DNA from: Hondaea fermentalgiana
Taxonomy: Eukaryota > Sar > Bigyra > Thraustochytrida > Thraustochytriidae
Direction: 5' to 3'
NCBI GenBank assembly: GCA_014084085.1
Contig: NPFB01000047.1
Coordinates: 62,769 to 126,768 of the forward strand
DNA: 64,000 nt
Under the pieces are notes generated by a model. That model saw nothing but the letters and a program-made list of their open reading frames with translations, searched no databases and was not told where the DNA came from. A program made the translations under genes and the position numbers. Position 1 is the stretch's first letter, and each line of letters opens with the position of its first letter. Positions 49,003 to 60,430 of the stretch are shown here, one piece after another.

Positions 49003-50011
49003 CGGAAGAAGGGCCGCCGCGCCGAGCCGAGGCGAGCTTTTGCGTCGCTATCTCGTGTCGCGGCCGCGCGTGCGTGTGTGTGTGTGTATAGTGTGTCAGG
49101 GCGAGCGAGGGGAAGCCTGCCGGGGCCGAGGCCCTGGTGCCGGCGAAAGGCGGAGGCTGAGCGCCGCTCGTGTCGTGTCGTCTCGTGTCGTGTTGTCTCG
49201 TCTCGTGTCGTCTCGCGCCACGCTGTCGGGCGCACGCTGTCGCTGACGCAGCACGTTCGCTCGCTGCGACAAAGCGTGCCACTCCGCGCGTCGCTGCCAC
49301 AGCAGAGTGTCAGCTGTGTAGAAGGAGCAATAGAAAGTAGCAGGAGCAGCAGTGGGCAGGTCGGTTTTGGCGTGTAGTAAACTCCACTAGGCTACTTTCT
49401 GACTGTGAACGCAGAGAAAGCTGCTGCGGCACTGCGACAGAACTCTGGGAGGTCCGAAGAACTCTCGCAAGTGCACCTTCTGCGCCAACACCTTTGGCCA
49501 AAACAAGCATGCCAAGGAGAGAAGCCAGCATAGCTTGCTCGCTTTTGCGCGTGAGAACCCGCACGCTCGCTGCACGGCACTGCGCTGCAGCTGCCTGGCT
49601 GCTCTTCTCTCGCCCGGTCGCTGCGCCGAGCTCCGGACGGAAAGGAGAAGCGGTCGCGGTCGAGGTCGGTGCCGGGATCTCCGATCGAGTGGCAGAAGAA
49701 GCACTTGCAGTTGCACGCACAACCCAAGTGAAAAAGTAGAGCTCGCTCGCTCGATCGACTGATCGACCAATCGACTGATCGGAAGGGAAGCGGAACCGGA
49801 ACCGGAGGCTCAAGTTCGCGGGGGAGCAGCAGAGCAGCCAGGAGGAGGAGCCCGGAGAATCCGGCCGCAGGCGGTGGAACAGGCGGGTGGATGGAGGGGT
49901 GGGTGTTCGCGGCACGGGGTGCGTAACCTCGCCTCGGAAGCGACGCTGAGTCTCAGGGACGAACGGCTGCGGCAGCGGCTGCGGCTGCAGCGAAAAAATA
50001 AAATCACGTGG

Positions 50012-50019
50012 AAAAAAAA
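50012..50019 (-). terminator. RNA polymerase III terminator of tRNA-Leu
   Basis: Eight T on the minus strand, 11 nt past the tRNA 3' end, the standard Pol III stop. Confidence 0.8.
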
Positions 50020-50030
50020 TAATGTTTGCT

Positions 50031-50109
50031 TGACCTGAGTGGGACTCGAACCCACGCTCTTTCGAACCACGGCCTTAACGTGGCACCTTAACCGCTCGGT
50101 CATCAGGCC
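50031..50109 (-). tRNA. trnL-AAG: tRNA-Leu, anticodon AAG
   Basis: The minus strand folds into a complete class II tRNA of 79 nt. The acceptor stem GGCCTGA pairs with TCAGGTC (one G-U), with discriminator A. The D-arm is ACC..GGT, the anticodon stem CCACG/CGTGG with loop TTAAGGC (anticodon AAG), an 11-nt variable arm follows, and the T-arm is GTGGG-TTCGAGT-CCCAC. It has no intron. It decodes CUU (CUC through inosine). The internal B box GGTTCGAGTCC is intact. An identical 3' part of a second copy lies at 51764. Confidence 0.95.
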
Positions 50110-51763
50110 TGCTGGCGAGAACGAGGCGCAGCGCAGTTTCGCCGGCAAGGGCGCGCGCGGCGACTGAAAAAAAAAAAAAAAAGAGCAGCAAGGCGTGTAC
50201 ATTCACGCGCACGAGGAACGCGTGTTCTCTTGAAAGCAGCAATCGGAGAACCAAGACAAGAGGACATCTCATGCTCGTCGTTTGCAGGTGAGTGCCAGGG
50301 TATGGCCTCTTTTTCGTAGCATCAAGCAAGAGTTTCGGATCCGAGTGTCCCTTAAACACCACGCCCTTGCTTATGCTCCGGGATGTAGCTTGAGGTCACG
50401 ACAGCCCTCTCATGTTCAAGCGGAGTGTATCCAAGCACAGGGTCAAAGTAGCCGGTATCGGTCTGGCAGTGAAAGTTCTTGTAATGCTGGCGATTCGCTT
50501 CAACATGTTCATGCTTTGTATCTGATGGCGTGGAGCGCTCGACATCACCTTTGCGTCGTGACTGTTCCTTTTCGCTCAATGTTCTTCCTCGCTCAATAAT
50601 ACGAATTGCATGCGTGCGCGTATCATGGAGAGATATCACATTCTAAGGAAACGCGACGTACGCTCCGAGCTTTTGGCGACCATTGCGCAAAATGGCATGT
50701 GGGAGGAATTTCTTGGTGATCGTTGCAATTTTTTTGTTGGAGACCATTGCGCAGAATGTCAGCTTTGTTGAAGACCATTGTGTAGAATGCTACTTTCGAC
50801 AATATTAGAACGCATTGGACAGCCAAAGAAGTAAAATAAGGTTGCGATTAGCCGCGACGTAGCCGCGACTGTTCGTCTCACGAACAGCCAGTCACGAACA
50901 GTCACGAACAGTCACGAATCAGCTACCGTGGGAATAACAAAAGTACGGAATACGAGCGCAGCGACGACGATATGAACAGACACGAGCATGAAGCGCACTC
51001 AAATCACGATAAGGCGGAAGGTGCGCTGGCTGGTACAACCACCACGAAGTACGAGTCGGAGAAGCGCCCCGTTTCGGGCAGGGCGAGTGCGAAAAAGCCG
51101 TCGAGGACGTGCAAGACCTCCTGACCGCCACGCCGACGAGTCTCGCCAACCATTTTACGCTTTTCACCGAAGCACTTCTGTACAAGCAGGTTGTGCAAGA
51201 AATTTTTGCAGACTTCATTGGCCCCCGCTGCAGCGTTTGGAACCGATAGAGCTCACTTCGTTGCGAGAAAACGGGTTTTGCTCGCTCGGCCCCCATGTTA
51301 TCTGACCAGATGGACTAGCCAATGACTCGTGAGATGGGGTGACCAGTCAGGGGCCCGTAAATCGTGTAAGTAGCCGCTGACTGATGAACAGGCTGTTCAA
51401 TTCTTGAAATTTCTCGTAAATCAGGCAAATCAGTTGAAGCAGAGAATACGACCAGCGTGTCGAGAAACTATGCCTCCCTTCTTCGTCTTCTGCATGCCCT
51501 GGTTCAACGACGCGACATAGAGTAGCTGTTCACGAGTACATTTGGGTCGAAACTGAGATGGGCTCGTTTGAGAACGCTCCGGCCAAGCATCGCTCAGGCC
51601 ACAAAATGAAGACCAAGACAATAAATACAATACCCGCTCAGGCAAAAAATGAAGAGCAAGACAATACAATACCCGTTCGTCGTTTGTCTTGAATGACATC
51701 CTTCGGAGAACCATGTCTTGCCTGGGCCGAACACGACCAAGCTTTATGCCAAAAAAAACTGCT
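50110..51763. other. intergenic region between the two tRNA-Leu copies
   Basis: About 1.65 kb, less GC-rich than its surroundings. It holds short direct repeats: cacgaacagt about four times at 50878-50917, gaccattgcgca/gaccattgtgta at about 50677-50790, and a duplicated aatacaatacccg near 51625 and 51662. Open frames occur on both strands at 50352-50639 and 50972-51249, but none can be assigned to a family. Confidence 0.5.
50352..50639 (-). other. open frame, possible last exon of an unknown gene
   Basis: The minus strand is open to a stop at 50352 and reads with natural composition near the end: QTDTGYFDPVLGYTPLEHER, then AVVTSSYIPEHKQGRGV. It lacks an ATG. TTTCCTTAG just upstream (about 50642-50650) could be a splice acceptor. 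No first exon or family was found. Confidence 0.25.
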
Positions 51764-51812
51764 TGACCTGAGTGGGACTCGAACCCACGCTCTTTCGAAC
51801 CACGGCCTTAAC
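51764..51812 (-). tRNA. second tRNA-Leu(AAG) copy, truncated by the assembly gap
   Basis: These 49 nt are identical to the 3' part of the tRNA at 50031-50109, from the discriminator base through the T-arm and variable arm into the anticodon loop, and then meet the Ns. The downstream T8 run (51751-51758) is also present. It is either a real second gene whose 5' half is missing or the sign of a collapsed repeat. Confidence 0.8.
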
Positions 51813-51912
51813 NNNNNNNNNNNNNNNNNNNNNNNNNNNNNNNNNNNNNNNNNNNNNNNNNNNNNNNNNNNNNNNNNNNNNNNNNNNNNNNNNNNNNNNN
51901 NNNNNNNNNNNN
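51813..51912. other. assembly gap, 100 N
   Basis: A placeholder gap of exactly 100 N, flanked on the left by the tRNA copy and on the right by a CAGC array. Confidence 1.

Positions 51913-51966
<54 letters not shown>
51913..51966 (+). repeat. CAGC microsatellite at the gap edge
   Basis: At least 13 CAGC units begin at the first base after the Ns, so the true array is probably longer. CTGT/TTGT repeats follow at about 51990-52050. Confidence 0.95.
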
Positions 51967-53343
51967 TGTCTGTCAGTGGCTGGCTGCAAGCCTGTCAGTC
52001 TGTCTGTTTGTCTGTCTGTTTGTCTGTCTGACTGTCTGTCTGTCTCTCCGTCTGTCCTGTCCTGCTCTTTCCCAGTCTCCGTTCTCCCTATCTCCCTCAG
52101 CCCTCGCGTCCCCTCAGTATCGGGGCCTGCCTGTTGGTCTTCCGCGCGAGAACGGGAGAGGAGGAAGCCTCACAAATGCCGTCTCAGGCGGGCGGGCGGG
52201 CGGTGCGCTGCGGGGCCCTTGCCAAGTGTGGATTCTGCGGTCGTCCCGATAAGTCCACTGCAGCGCTGCGCGGCGCCAGGGAGCCAATCAAGCAAGCAGG
52301 CAAGCAGAGAAGCAAGCAAGCAAGCCGCCGCGGCGGTCCGACCGTGTGATGCACCGCGGCTCAAGCACCGACCTGGCTGGACCTGGCTGACCGCCGTGCG
52401 TGCGTGCGTGCGTGCGTGCGTGCTTTCGAGGCCAACAGCCACCATGGCCAGCCACCAGCCTATCATGCATACATGCATGACTCGCATGCGTGCACTGCCG
52501 CGGCGGCGTTCGCAGTGAGTGGCCCCGTCTGTTCGGGCCCACGCGTCTGCACCGCACCGCACCACACCGCACGCACTTGCGAAGGTGTGGGAGATCGAAA
52601 ACACCTGCAAGACTCCTTAAGTTCCGCAGTGTCGGCAGTGCGCCACTGTCGCTCGAGGTGCGGCCCCCTCGGCGCGCGCAAAATTTGGCCCCGACCGGTC
52701 CCGCCCACAGAGGTCAGGCCGGGCCTGGCTCAAAGCAGGCGGCCCGGGGACAGCGCTGCCGCCCCGCGTCCGTCTCGCCCTCCTGCTCCGCTCCTCTCGG
52801 CTCCACTCCGCCCTGCTCTGCTCTGCTCTGCTTTGCTCTACTCGTTCCTGCTCTTTCCTGCGCCGATGCCGCGCTTCCGAGCCTCCGAGCGCGGGCGCTG
52901 CGTTCCTCCGGGCTCCTCCGTCGCTGCACGGCCCCCTCCTCCTGCCTCGGCGTCCCCGCTAAAAGAAGCAGCCCTCCCTCCCCCTCTGCTTGGCAACGCG
53001 CTTCTCTCCCGCCGCTCTTCCGATCGAGCCTCGCGCGGCACGAGCACCGCGCGTCCATCCGTCGCTCGCTCGCTCGCTCGATCGATCGATCGATCCCTCG
53101 CTGCGCGTGCGTGCCCTGCTCCTCCGCCGGACCGACCGCCCGCCCGCGCTCAGTCAGCGGCTCGGACGCGCGAGCCGCCTGGCCGAGCTTCTCGAGCGCA
53201 GGACGCCGAGCCCGCGGCATCTCCAGCCCTGCCACTGCGGCTGCGTGCGCGCCCCGCCTCGCAGCCGCTCGCCGGGAAGCCAGGGACCGCCCACCTGCGA
53301 GCGCAGCAGCAACCTGGCAAAGCGACCGAGTCTGGTTGGGTTG

Positions 53344-53456
53344 AGTCGAGTCGAGTCGCGTCGCGTCGCGTCGCGTCGCGTCGCGTCGCGTCGCGTCGCA
53401 GAGAGCCTAGAGTAGTGCAGAGTAGTGCAGAGTAGCGCAGAGTAGAGCAGAGTAGC
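53344..53456 (+). repeat. GAGTC/GCGTC pentamer array followed by a 10-bp array
   Basis: GAGTC units shift to GCGTC units (53344-53399). A 10-bp unit, agagtagtgc or agagtagcgc, follows about five times (53408-53456). Confidence 0.9.
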
Positions 53457-53542
53457 CTGACAGAGCAGACGAACCTCGGCGAGGGCCCGGGCCTGCCGCG
53501 TCGACCTCCTGCCTCCCTGCCTGCCCGAACGGCCGCCCTCTC

Positions 53543-53552
53543 CGTCTGTCTT

Positions 53553-53599
<47 letters not shown>
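53543..53599 (+). repeat. CTGT microsatellite
   Basis: About 13 CTGT units with one early variant. Confidence 0.95.
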
Positions 53600-56500
53600 C
53601 AGTCTGTCCTGCTGCTGCGAGAGGGAGGGGGAGGGAAGGTGAGCCAGAGGGAAATCCTGAGAAGCGAGGGCAGGTCCGCGGTCCAAAAGGGCCTGGTCTC
53701 CCGCAGCCTTTCTGGGAACGCTGCGGGAAAATGCCGGCGCAGAGGCGCCGCAGGACTCGCGGTTTGCCAAGCTGTTACTGTTAGTCTGTTTCTCTGCAGG
53801 CAGGCCTGGCTGGCTGGCTGGCTTGCTGTCTGTCCCGCGAGAGAGTGCGCACGCGGCCTCCCTAGCTAACCGACGCCGCGGCCGCGAGTCTGCCCTGCCA
53901 CCACTGGCGCGTGGGCGGCTTGTTCTTCCTCGCTTCCTATCTCTGCAGTTTGCTGCAGAGAAGCGCCGCGGGATGAAATCGCGCCTCCACGCCTGGCTCT
54001 CGCAAAGTTGCCTTCCCCTCCGCTAGCGGGTAGAAATGTCCGGCCAGCAAGCTCTCTGTCTGTTCAGGTGTGTCTCTGCACACGCCCCCGCCTGCCCCAG
54101 TGAAAAAGGGGGGAGAGGGGGAGAAAGGAAAGAATAGAATGATACGGAGGGCGCGCAACCGCTGGCGCGGCGCGGCGATGCCGGCGCCGAGGTCCCGGCA
54201 ACCAGTGCAGATGCGACACCTCTCAAGAGCCCGTGACGCGACGCGAGGACGGAACGGGGATTCTAATCCTGCCACCTTGACTGACCAACTGCAAGCAGTG
54301 CAGCCTGCTGCCTCGCCCTCTCAGCTCGCAAACAAGAGAAAAGAAGTCGCGTCGATGCCTCTTTCTTTGCCCTCCCTCACAAAGCGCCGCCTGACACCTT
54401 CCCAGCCAGCCTGCGATTGACTGCGGGGCCCTTGACCTTGCGCGCGCAGGCCGCAAGCCGCCCACAGCGCTCCAGCTTGCGCGCAGGCGCGACAGTGGAC
54501 CAGTAACCGCGAGACCCCGCCTCCACTGGGACGCGGCCTTCGTGCGGCGGCCTCCTCCCGGGGCGGGTGGATTCGTCGGCGGCCCGGTGCCCGCAGCGTG
54601 AGAGTGTTTCGTCCGCGCCATCCAGTGCGCCACTGAGATACTCGCGAAGCTTCCTCGCATGGCAGGCGAGTTTTTTCGCCGGCCGCCAAAGCCTGGCGGC
54701 GCGCGCGTCTTCCAGCCAGCCAGCCGCCGGGCCAACCGGCCAGCCGGGGGCCGATCCGCGCCGGAGACGGGGATCGATCCATCGATGGATCGCCAGGGTC
54801 GATTGATCGAGCAGGCCGCCTGCGTTCGTTGGCGGCGCCGGTTCGGTCAATGGCACCGGGCTGCACGCAGGCTGCTGCGGCTGCAGGAAGGAGCTGCGTA
54901 CCTTCTCGGCCTGGCTGGCTGGCAGCCTGGACGGCGGCCAGCGCGCAAGCGTGTTCGTCGCGAGGCGGGCGGGCGGGCGGCCGTCGAGGCGATGCCAGGC
55001 CAGGCCAGGCGATGCCAGGCCAGGCTAGGCCAGACCAGGCCAGGCTCAGGACAGCACAGGACAGCACAGGACAGGACAGGAGACAAGGTGCTGGCGGCAG
55101 TGCCATGCAGTGCAGAGTGCGCCGGCCATCGGTTAAATGGATCAAATTGTGAACGAATGCGGAGCATATTGGGAAGAAGACTTGCGCCCTGCTTTCGCAC
55201 TCTGGCCTTTCTTATCAGCCCTGCTGATCGCAGTCGCTTCGTCCATCCATCCATCCATCCATCCGTCCGTCAATGCCGCGCTTTCAAGTTCGTCGCTGGC
55301 AGCAACAGGCCACCGGGGTGGAAAGAAACCTAGTTGACCGCGCTCGGCTTGTTTACACCGGCCAGGTGTGGATAAACATAGGCGGCCTCGCAGCGCATCC
55401 TGAGCGCAGGGCAGGCGCAGTTCTTGCGCCCAAGAGCTCGCGCTCAGTCACCTCGCTCGCGCTCATTCAACTCGCTCGCACTCACTCAACTCGCTCGCGG
55501 CCTTGCTGCCTGCCTAGCTGCTGGCTGCTGCTGCTGGCGGCGGCGGCCTTCCCCACGCTCGGACGAAGCGACGAGGCGGCGGCAGGGGCGCAACGTACCG
55601 GCCGCGGCTCCCCACGACGCGGCGAGGCGACGCGACGCGACGCGAGGCGAGGCGGCAGCGCGGGGAGAGAGGGAGGAGGGGGGAGGGGGGAAGGAGGCCT
55701 CGGCGCGAGGTGGCGGCGCGAGATGGAAGGGGCGAAGAAAGAAAAGCAAGAAAGGAAAGAAAGAAAAGCAAGCGCGAGCCGAATGGACCGACGCCGCCGG
55801 CGGCGAGGCTTCGCTGCGAGCGTAACAAGTCCGGGAAGCTGGCCGCGAGCGCGCGCGAAAAAGCCGAGGAGGTGTTAGTTTTCTCGAGTGATCATGCGCA
55901 CGGCATCCAGACGCACAGGCTTGTCTGCCTGCAACAGGCAGACAGTCAGGCAGGCAGGAGGGAGACCTGTGGCAACCAATAGCGCCGCGCGACCCTCTCG
56001 GCGCGTTTCTCCTGCTCCAGTCGAGGAATGCGGCGCACTGCGGGACGCTGCGTATCGCTGCGGGGGGTGACGGATGGGGCGGACGGCGCGACGCGCAGCT
56101 TCCTAGCTTCGAGATAGGCCCCGCAACTTTCTAGCGTGAGGGTAGTAAGGCTTTAAGACCCTACTTATGCCAGTTCGGCCTCATCGGCGTTCTTCGCGCT
56201 CCGCCCCCCTCAAAGTCTGCCCTCGACGTCTGGTCGGAGTCCGAGCCCGCGCCCGCCTGACTCGACTTGACTCTGCGCCCGCCCCAGATTCCCTGCCCGG
56301 AGACCGTGCAAACGGACGGCCGCGGCAGGTCAGCCAGCTAGCCAGCTAGCCAGAGCCTGCCTTGTGCGCGCACTCGCAAGGCTGCAGCGCGGAGGGGAGA
56401 CTCATTTTCCTTTTTCCCCGGTCGAGTTGCAGCGGCACGCCTGGCCAACTCGCTCGCTGGCTGCCTGACCGCGAGCGGTTGCGAGGACGGCCCGACGCCT

Positions 56501-58520
56501 CGCCCTGCTTGTTCCGCTTGTTCTGCTGGGCGCGGCAGCGCTTGATGTACTGTTAGTTGCATTCGATTTGATTTGATTTGATCTGATTTGATTGGATTCA
56601 AAAAATTTTTTAACTGCATCTTGCTGGCCGGCCTGCCGGCCGCTCCGGCGTTGGCCCCTTGCGGAAAGAAACCAACCAACCAACCAACCAACCCCCATCC
56701 TTCGAATCGACTCTACTTGAAGCCGCGCCGATGCTGCTGCCGATCGGTCGCTTCCTCGCCCATTCGCATTCGCGCATTCGCAGGGAAGGCTGGCAGCTCA
56801 AGGCGCGGCGCGGCGCGTCAGGGGCGATAGATCGAGTCGCGGCGCGTTTCCCAGGCGCAGAGGGAGCGAGAGGCGCCTCGCCGAAGCTGCGAAGAAAGCC
56901 GCGCGAAGCTGCGCGTTCGTGTTCGCTGAGGGGCTGCGCGCCTCCACGGCGCACAGCGGAGAGGGGGAGACTGTGGGGATGGAGAGGATGGAGAAAGGGA
57001 GGGGGAGGGCGAGAAGAAGCGCCGCGGAAGGCGAGGCTCGAGCAAAGAACGGGCTCGAAAAAGGAAGAGGCGGTAAAGAGAGAAAGGAAAAGGCTGCGAG
57101 CACGCAGGGCATCCTCGCCGCGGACCGGGGAAAGAATGAAAGAAAGATCAAGGGAAAAGGAAAGAAGTGAAGAAACTGGGTTTGTGAGAGGAAAATGGAG
57201 GAATGAATGAAGATCAAGACTCTCTCTCTGGACGTGACGACACGGGAGCAGCTTTCGCTCTCTCTCGCTCTTGTTGCGGTATCGGCCAGAGGCATTGCCG
57301 GTTCTAGACCTCCCTGCCTGGAAGCAGCCAGTCGAGGCCGCGTGCACCTGGGTGTCCCGATCGATCGGCGTGATCGGGCCTGTCGCGGCCCGGCCTTGGC
57401 GGGCCTTGACGGCGGCGAAAGAGCCCCGCAAGGGCGGCCTGCGCGAATCCCTAGCGCGCCCTGAGGCCGACGCGCGGCGCAATGAGGAGAGGGGACGAGA
57501 GAAGACGGCGAGCGAAACCGGGAAAGGAGGCACGCACGCATGAAGGAAGGAACGAAGGAAGGCGCTGCGCAGCACGGTCTCGGCGAAATCCAAACCCTCT
57601 GCCCCGCACCTGTGCGCGCGCTTGCTCCGGCCGCCCCCCTCCCGCAGCTGGAGATGCCTCGGCCAGGTGCGCCTGCAGTGCAGCCCGCCCTGCGGCGGCC
57701 GCTTCCCCGCCTCGGCGCGGGCTGCGGGCAGACAGCGGTCGGCCTCTGAATACCTCCCCGGCGCCGCCTGTCCCCACTGCGGCCCCTGATCGAGCCGCCC
57801 GACACTGCCAGCCAGCCCCGGCGGCCAGATGGAAGAATCCGCGGCGCGAAGGGGCCTGGCCCCCGAGTGCGGGGGCTGTGTCAGCTGCGGATTATGGAGG
57901 CGCCCCCGTGCCCTTCCCTCCACTGTGGGATCTGCCGTCCCCTCTCTTGGCGTGCGCCAGCCAGCTCACCCGGACGGGGCTGCGCGGGCCGGATGCGGGA
58001 CTGGGGGGAGGCTGGCGGACGCGCGACTGTGGGACCGGAAGCCGGCCGCGCGCAGAGTGGGCATTGACGAGAGGGGAGGTCCGGGGGAGAAGAGGAATGA
58101 AGGGGCGGCGTGAGAGGGGCGCGGCTGCGGGGACCCCAGAGGGGGAGAGGGGGAATGTGAGGGGCAAGGTGGGCGGGGCAGAGAGTCGCGGCCGAGTCGA
58201 GTCGAGTTGAGACGGGCGAGGCGAGGCGAGGCGACGAGTCGCAGGCCGCCCGAGGCTCCGGTCAGGAGACCCGGGAAGGCAAAACCGCAACTCGGCGCAC
58301 CCGAAGGCTCGCAAGCTCGCAAGGTGCCGGCAGTGCAAGCTCAGCACAAGAGCAAGCAAGAAGCAAGCAGGGCCAGGCCAAGCAAGCCAGGCAGGCAGCT
58401 CAGGTCGTAGCGACAGCGGAGCGGAGGAGCGACTCGCTGCTCGGCAGCGCAGGCAAGACGGCGACGCAGTTTCTGCAGCAGGAGCAGCAGCAGCAGAGGC
58501 TGCAAGACCTCTCGGGCGCG

Positions 58521-59618
58521 ATGGGGTACTACTCGTGGCCAGTCCTCGGCTGGAACACAGTGCCGCAGGTCTTCTCCGGGGATGCCCAGAACGTGAACCA
58601 GGCCCCCTCGTACCTTGGCCAGCACTCAAATGGTACCGAGGCGCCCCAGATCAACCTGCAGAACCACCATCAGCAGCAGCAGCAGAACATCCAGCAGCAG
58701 CAGCCGCAGCAGCAGCAGCAGCAGCAGCAGCAATTGTACATGCCCCAGCAGCAGCAGTCCACGCAGACACCGCAGCATGAAATGTCATCGCCGCGCTCCC
58801 CCCACGTCCACCCGTCCAACAAGTCTGATGAGGGCGAGGCGCTCGAGGCACTTGGCTCTCTCCTTCGTAGACCCAACAACAACAACAACAACAATGTGAC
58901 TGCCACCAACAACAACGGTAGCAGCAATAACAACAACTTCGATGACGCCAAGTCGTCCTCGAACAGGCTGCTTAACGCACTCAAGAGTCTCGACAGCCCC
59001 ACCTGGAACCAACAGCACTACCAGCAGCAACCCCAGTCCACCTTTACGCTGCAGCCTTCGTTTGATTCCAACATCAAGCAGCAGCAGCAGCAGCAGACCA
59101 TCCCTGCCGTGCCCAGTCTCACCAGCAGCACCAACTTTAACGGCAACGTCGACTCCCAGCAGCAGGACTACTCCAAGAAACGCCGCGCATCCCAGCAGAG
59201 TCTCGCCGCGCTTCACCAGTCCATCCTCATGGACACAAACGTGGAAGACCTCAAAATGGTCAAGCCCACGAGCTCCAAGTACCGAGGCGTCTCCTGGCAC
59301 TCGCGCGCAAAGACATGGACTGCTCGCGTCTGGAATGCCGCCGAGAATAAGAGCATCCACCTCGGTGTTTTCAACACGGAACTCCGTGCCGCGCTCGCCT
59401 TCGACCTCAAGGCCCGCGAACTTTTTGGCCGCAAATTCAAGGGATTCAACTTTCCCTGCTCCAAGGAACGCGTTGCGCTTATTCGCACCCTCGCGCAAGA
59501 GGACGCTCTCCCCTCGAGTGACGAAGTCAAGGAGGTCCTCAACGACCCCGAGGTCTCCATCCAGAAGCTGGCCAAGTCCACGGACAACCGCGCCACCAAG
59601 AAGCGGCGCCAAAGCTAA
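58521..59618 (+). CDS. AP2-domain DNA-binding protein with poly-Gln and poly-Asn tracts
   Basis: 365 residues from ATG 58521. The N-terminal two thirds are Gln/Asn/Ser-rich with long Gln runs (about 50-72 and 188-195) and Asn runs (about 118-125). A single AP2 domain lies at about 252-312: SKYRGVSWHSRAKTWTARVW, then the LGVF strand and the helix AALAFDLKARELFG. The YRGV, WxARV and LGxF elements are all present. AP2 domains bind GC-rich DNA; plant ERF and apicomplexan ApiAP2 regulators share it. Basic stretches (SKKRRAS and KKRRQS) probably give nuclear import. The frame stays open upstream without an ATG and includes a natural-looking stretch just before the start (GKTATQFLQQEQQQQRLQDL), so an upstream exon is possible. 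Confidence 0.85.
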   Translation: MGYYSWPVLGWNTVPQVFSGDAQNVNQAPSYLGQHSNGTEAPQINLQNHHQQQQQNIQQQQPQQQQQQQQQLYMPQQQQSTQTPQHEMSSPRSPHVHPSNKSDEGEALEALGSLLRRPNNNNNNNVTATNNNGSSNNNNFDDAKSSSNRLLNALKSLDSPTWNQQHYQQQPQSTFTLQPSFDSNIKQQQQQQTIPAVPSLTSSTNFNGNVDSQQQDYSKKRRASQQSLAALHQSILMDTNVEDLKMVKPTSSKYRGVSWHSRAKTWTARVWNAAENKSIHLGVFNTELRAALAFDLKARELFGRKFKGFNFPCSKERVALIRTLAQEDALPSSDEVKEVLNDPEVSIQKLAKSTDNRATKKRRQS

Positions 59619-60430
59619 GCCCGTGCTGCATTGCATCCTCGATGCAATTCTATCACATACTTTACCCGACCTCCCTCTTCACAAACCCCCACCCTCCCCC
59701 ATTTGTTTTGGCAGCAACCCCCAATATGCGCATTAAAGGGCATCACATGCGCTCAAGTGGGTTCCCTAAGCGTCAATCCTTAATGGCAGCCGCCATTCTG
59801 ACTCCTTTGACCCTGACCTTACTTCGTTTTACGCTCACACGCTCGTCGTCTCCATTTCTTCCTTTCCTCCTTTTTGGTGTGTTTATAGTACCCGGTACGG
59901 ATGATTCCCGCCCGCCCTTCCATTTGTGACAAAGCTCAAATTTTGATCTCATTCTGTTTCATTCCATTCTCCTCTCCTTGCGTAACGCACCCTGTTCATG
60001 ACATGGCCCTGCCAGATTAATTCTTTCATCCTCTCGCCGAGCAAAGTCTATTTTAGTGATGATGGTCTCTAAGCATAGCTCTCAAACAAGGAAGCCACAA
60101 GAACAGCAAAGCGAAACGAAACGACGCCGTAAGAAAGTTTAAAAAATTGAAAAGGAGCAAAATTCTAGCCTTGGACGTGCGAAAGCTGCAGTGATATTTA
60201 AGAAAGACGCCGCATTCTGGCAGCCAACGAAAAATCTCCAGAATGAATGAAAGGGAACAATCATCAGTATTTGACTCTACTTCTCTGCAGAAAAGAACCA
60301 AACAAATCCACCTGGTTGTTTTCCTCACAAGAGAGAGAGAGCAGCAACAGCGTCGTCGTCGTCATCGACAATATCACCAATTTCACAATCTTCATAATCT
60401 TCACCACCATTACCTCCATCACCATCATCA
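59619..60430. other. convergent 3' spacer
   Basis: 812 bp between the stops of the AP2 gene and the SUN-like gene, AT-rich and T-rich, with both 3' ends. No gene supported. Confidence 0.5.

Larger units (their letters stand above)
43960..50011. other. GC-rich gene desert, part 1
   Basis: About 6 kb without a supportable gene. Long open frames exist on several strands at once, as expected from ~65% GC, but they read as Arg/Ser/Pro/Ala/Cys-rich low complexity with no domain. The sequence is studded with microsatellites: TTGCTTGG at 44775-44805, gcatgc at 46604-46625, CAGC at 48173-48221, CCGG at 48586-48608 and gtcgt/ctcgt at 49166-49212. Confidence 0.6.
51967..58520. other. GC-rich gene desert, part 2
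   Basis: About 6.5 kb with no supportable gene; the long frames are low-complexity Arg/Pro/Ser/Ala. Microsatellites include CGTG (52395-52422), CGAT (about 53072-53096), CCAT (about 55243-55268) and AACC (56670-56693). GCCAGG-type repeats fill 54990-55080. The last ~320 bp are open in the AP2 gene frame and may be its 5' coding or leader sequence. Confidence 0.6.

Noticed and set aside
45321..49377. Open frames of 580 and 721 codons on the plus strand
   Set aside because: Low-complexity Arg/Ser/Ala/Pro translations of GC-rich microsatellite DNA; equally long frames exist on the other strand and no domain is visible.
50972..51249. Coding-looking stretches in several frames, such as the plus-strand LANHFTLFTEALLYKQVVQE
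   Set aside because: Two plus frames and the opposite strand look equally natural, none has a start and stop that make a gene, and no family is recognisable.
56095..56170. Possible structured RNA around tagcttcgagataggccccg
   Set aside because: No recognisable tRNA, 5S, U6 or SRP signature and no terminator.
43960..58520. Centromere interpretation of the gene desert
   Set aside because: Nothing in the sequence shows kinetochore binding, and the repeats are simple microsatellites rather than a satellite array.
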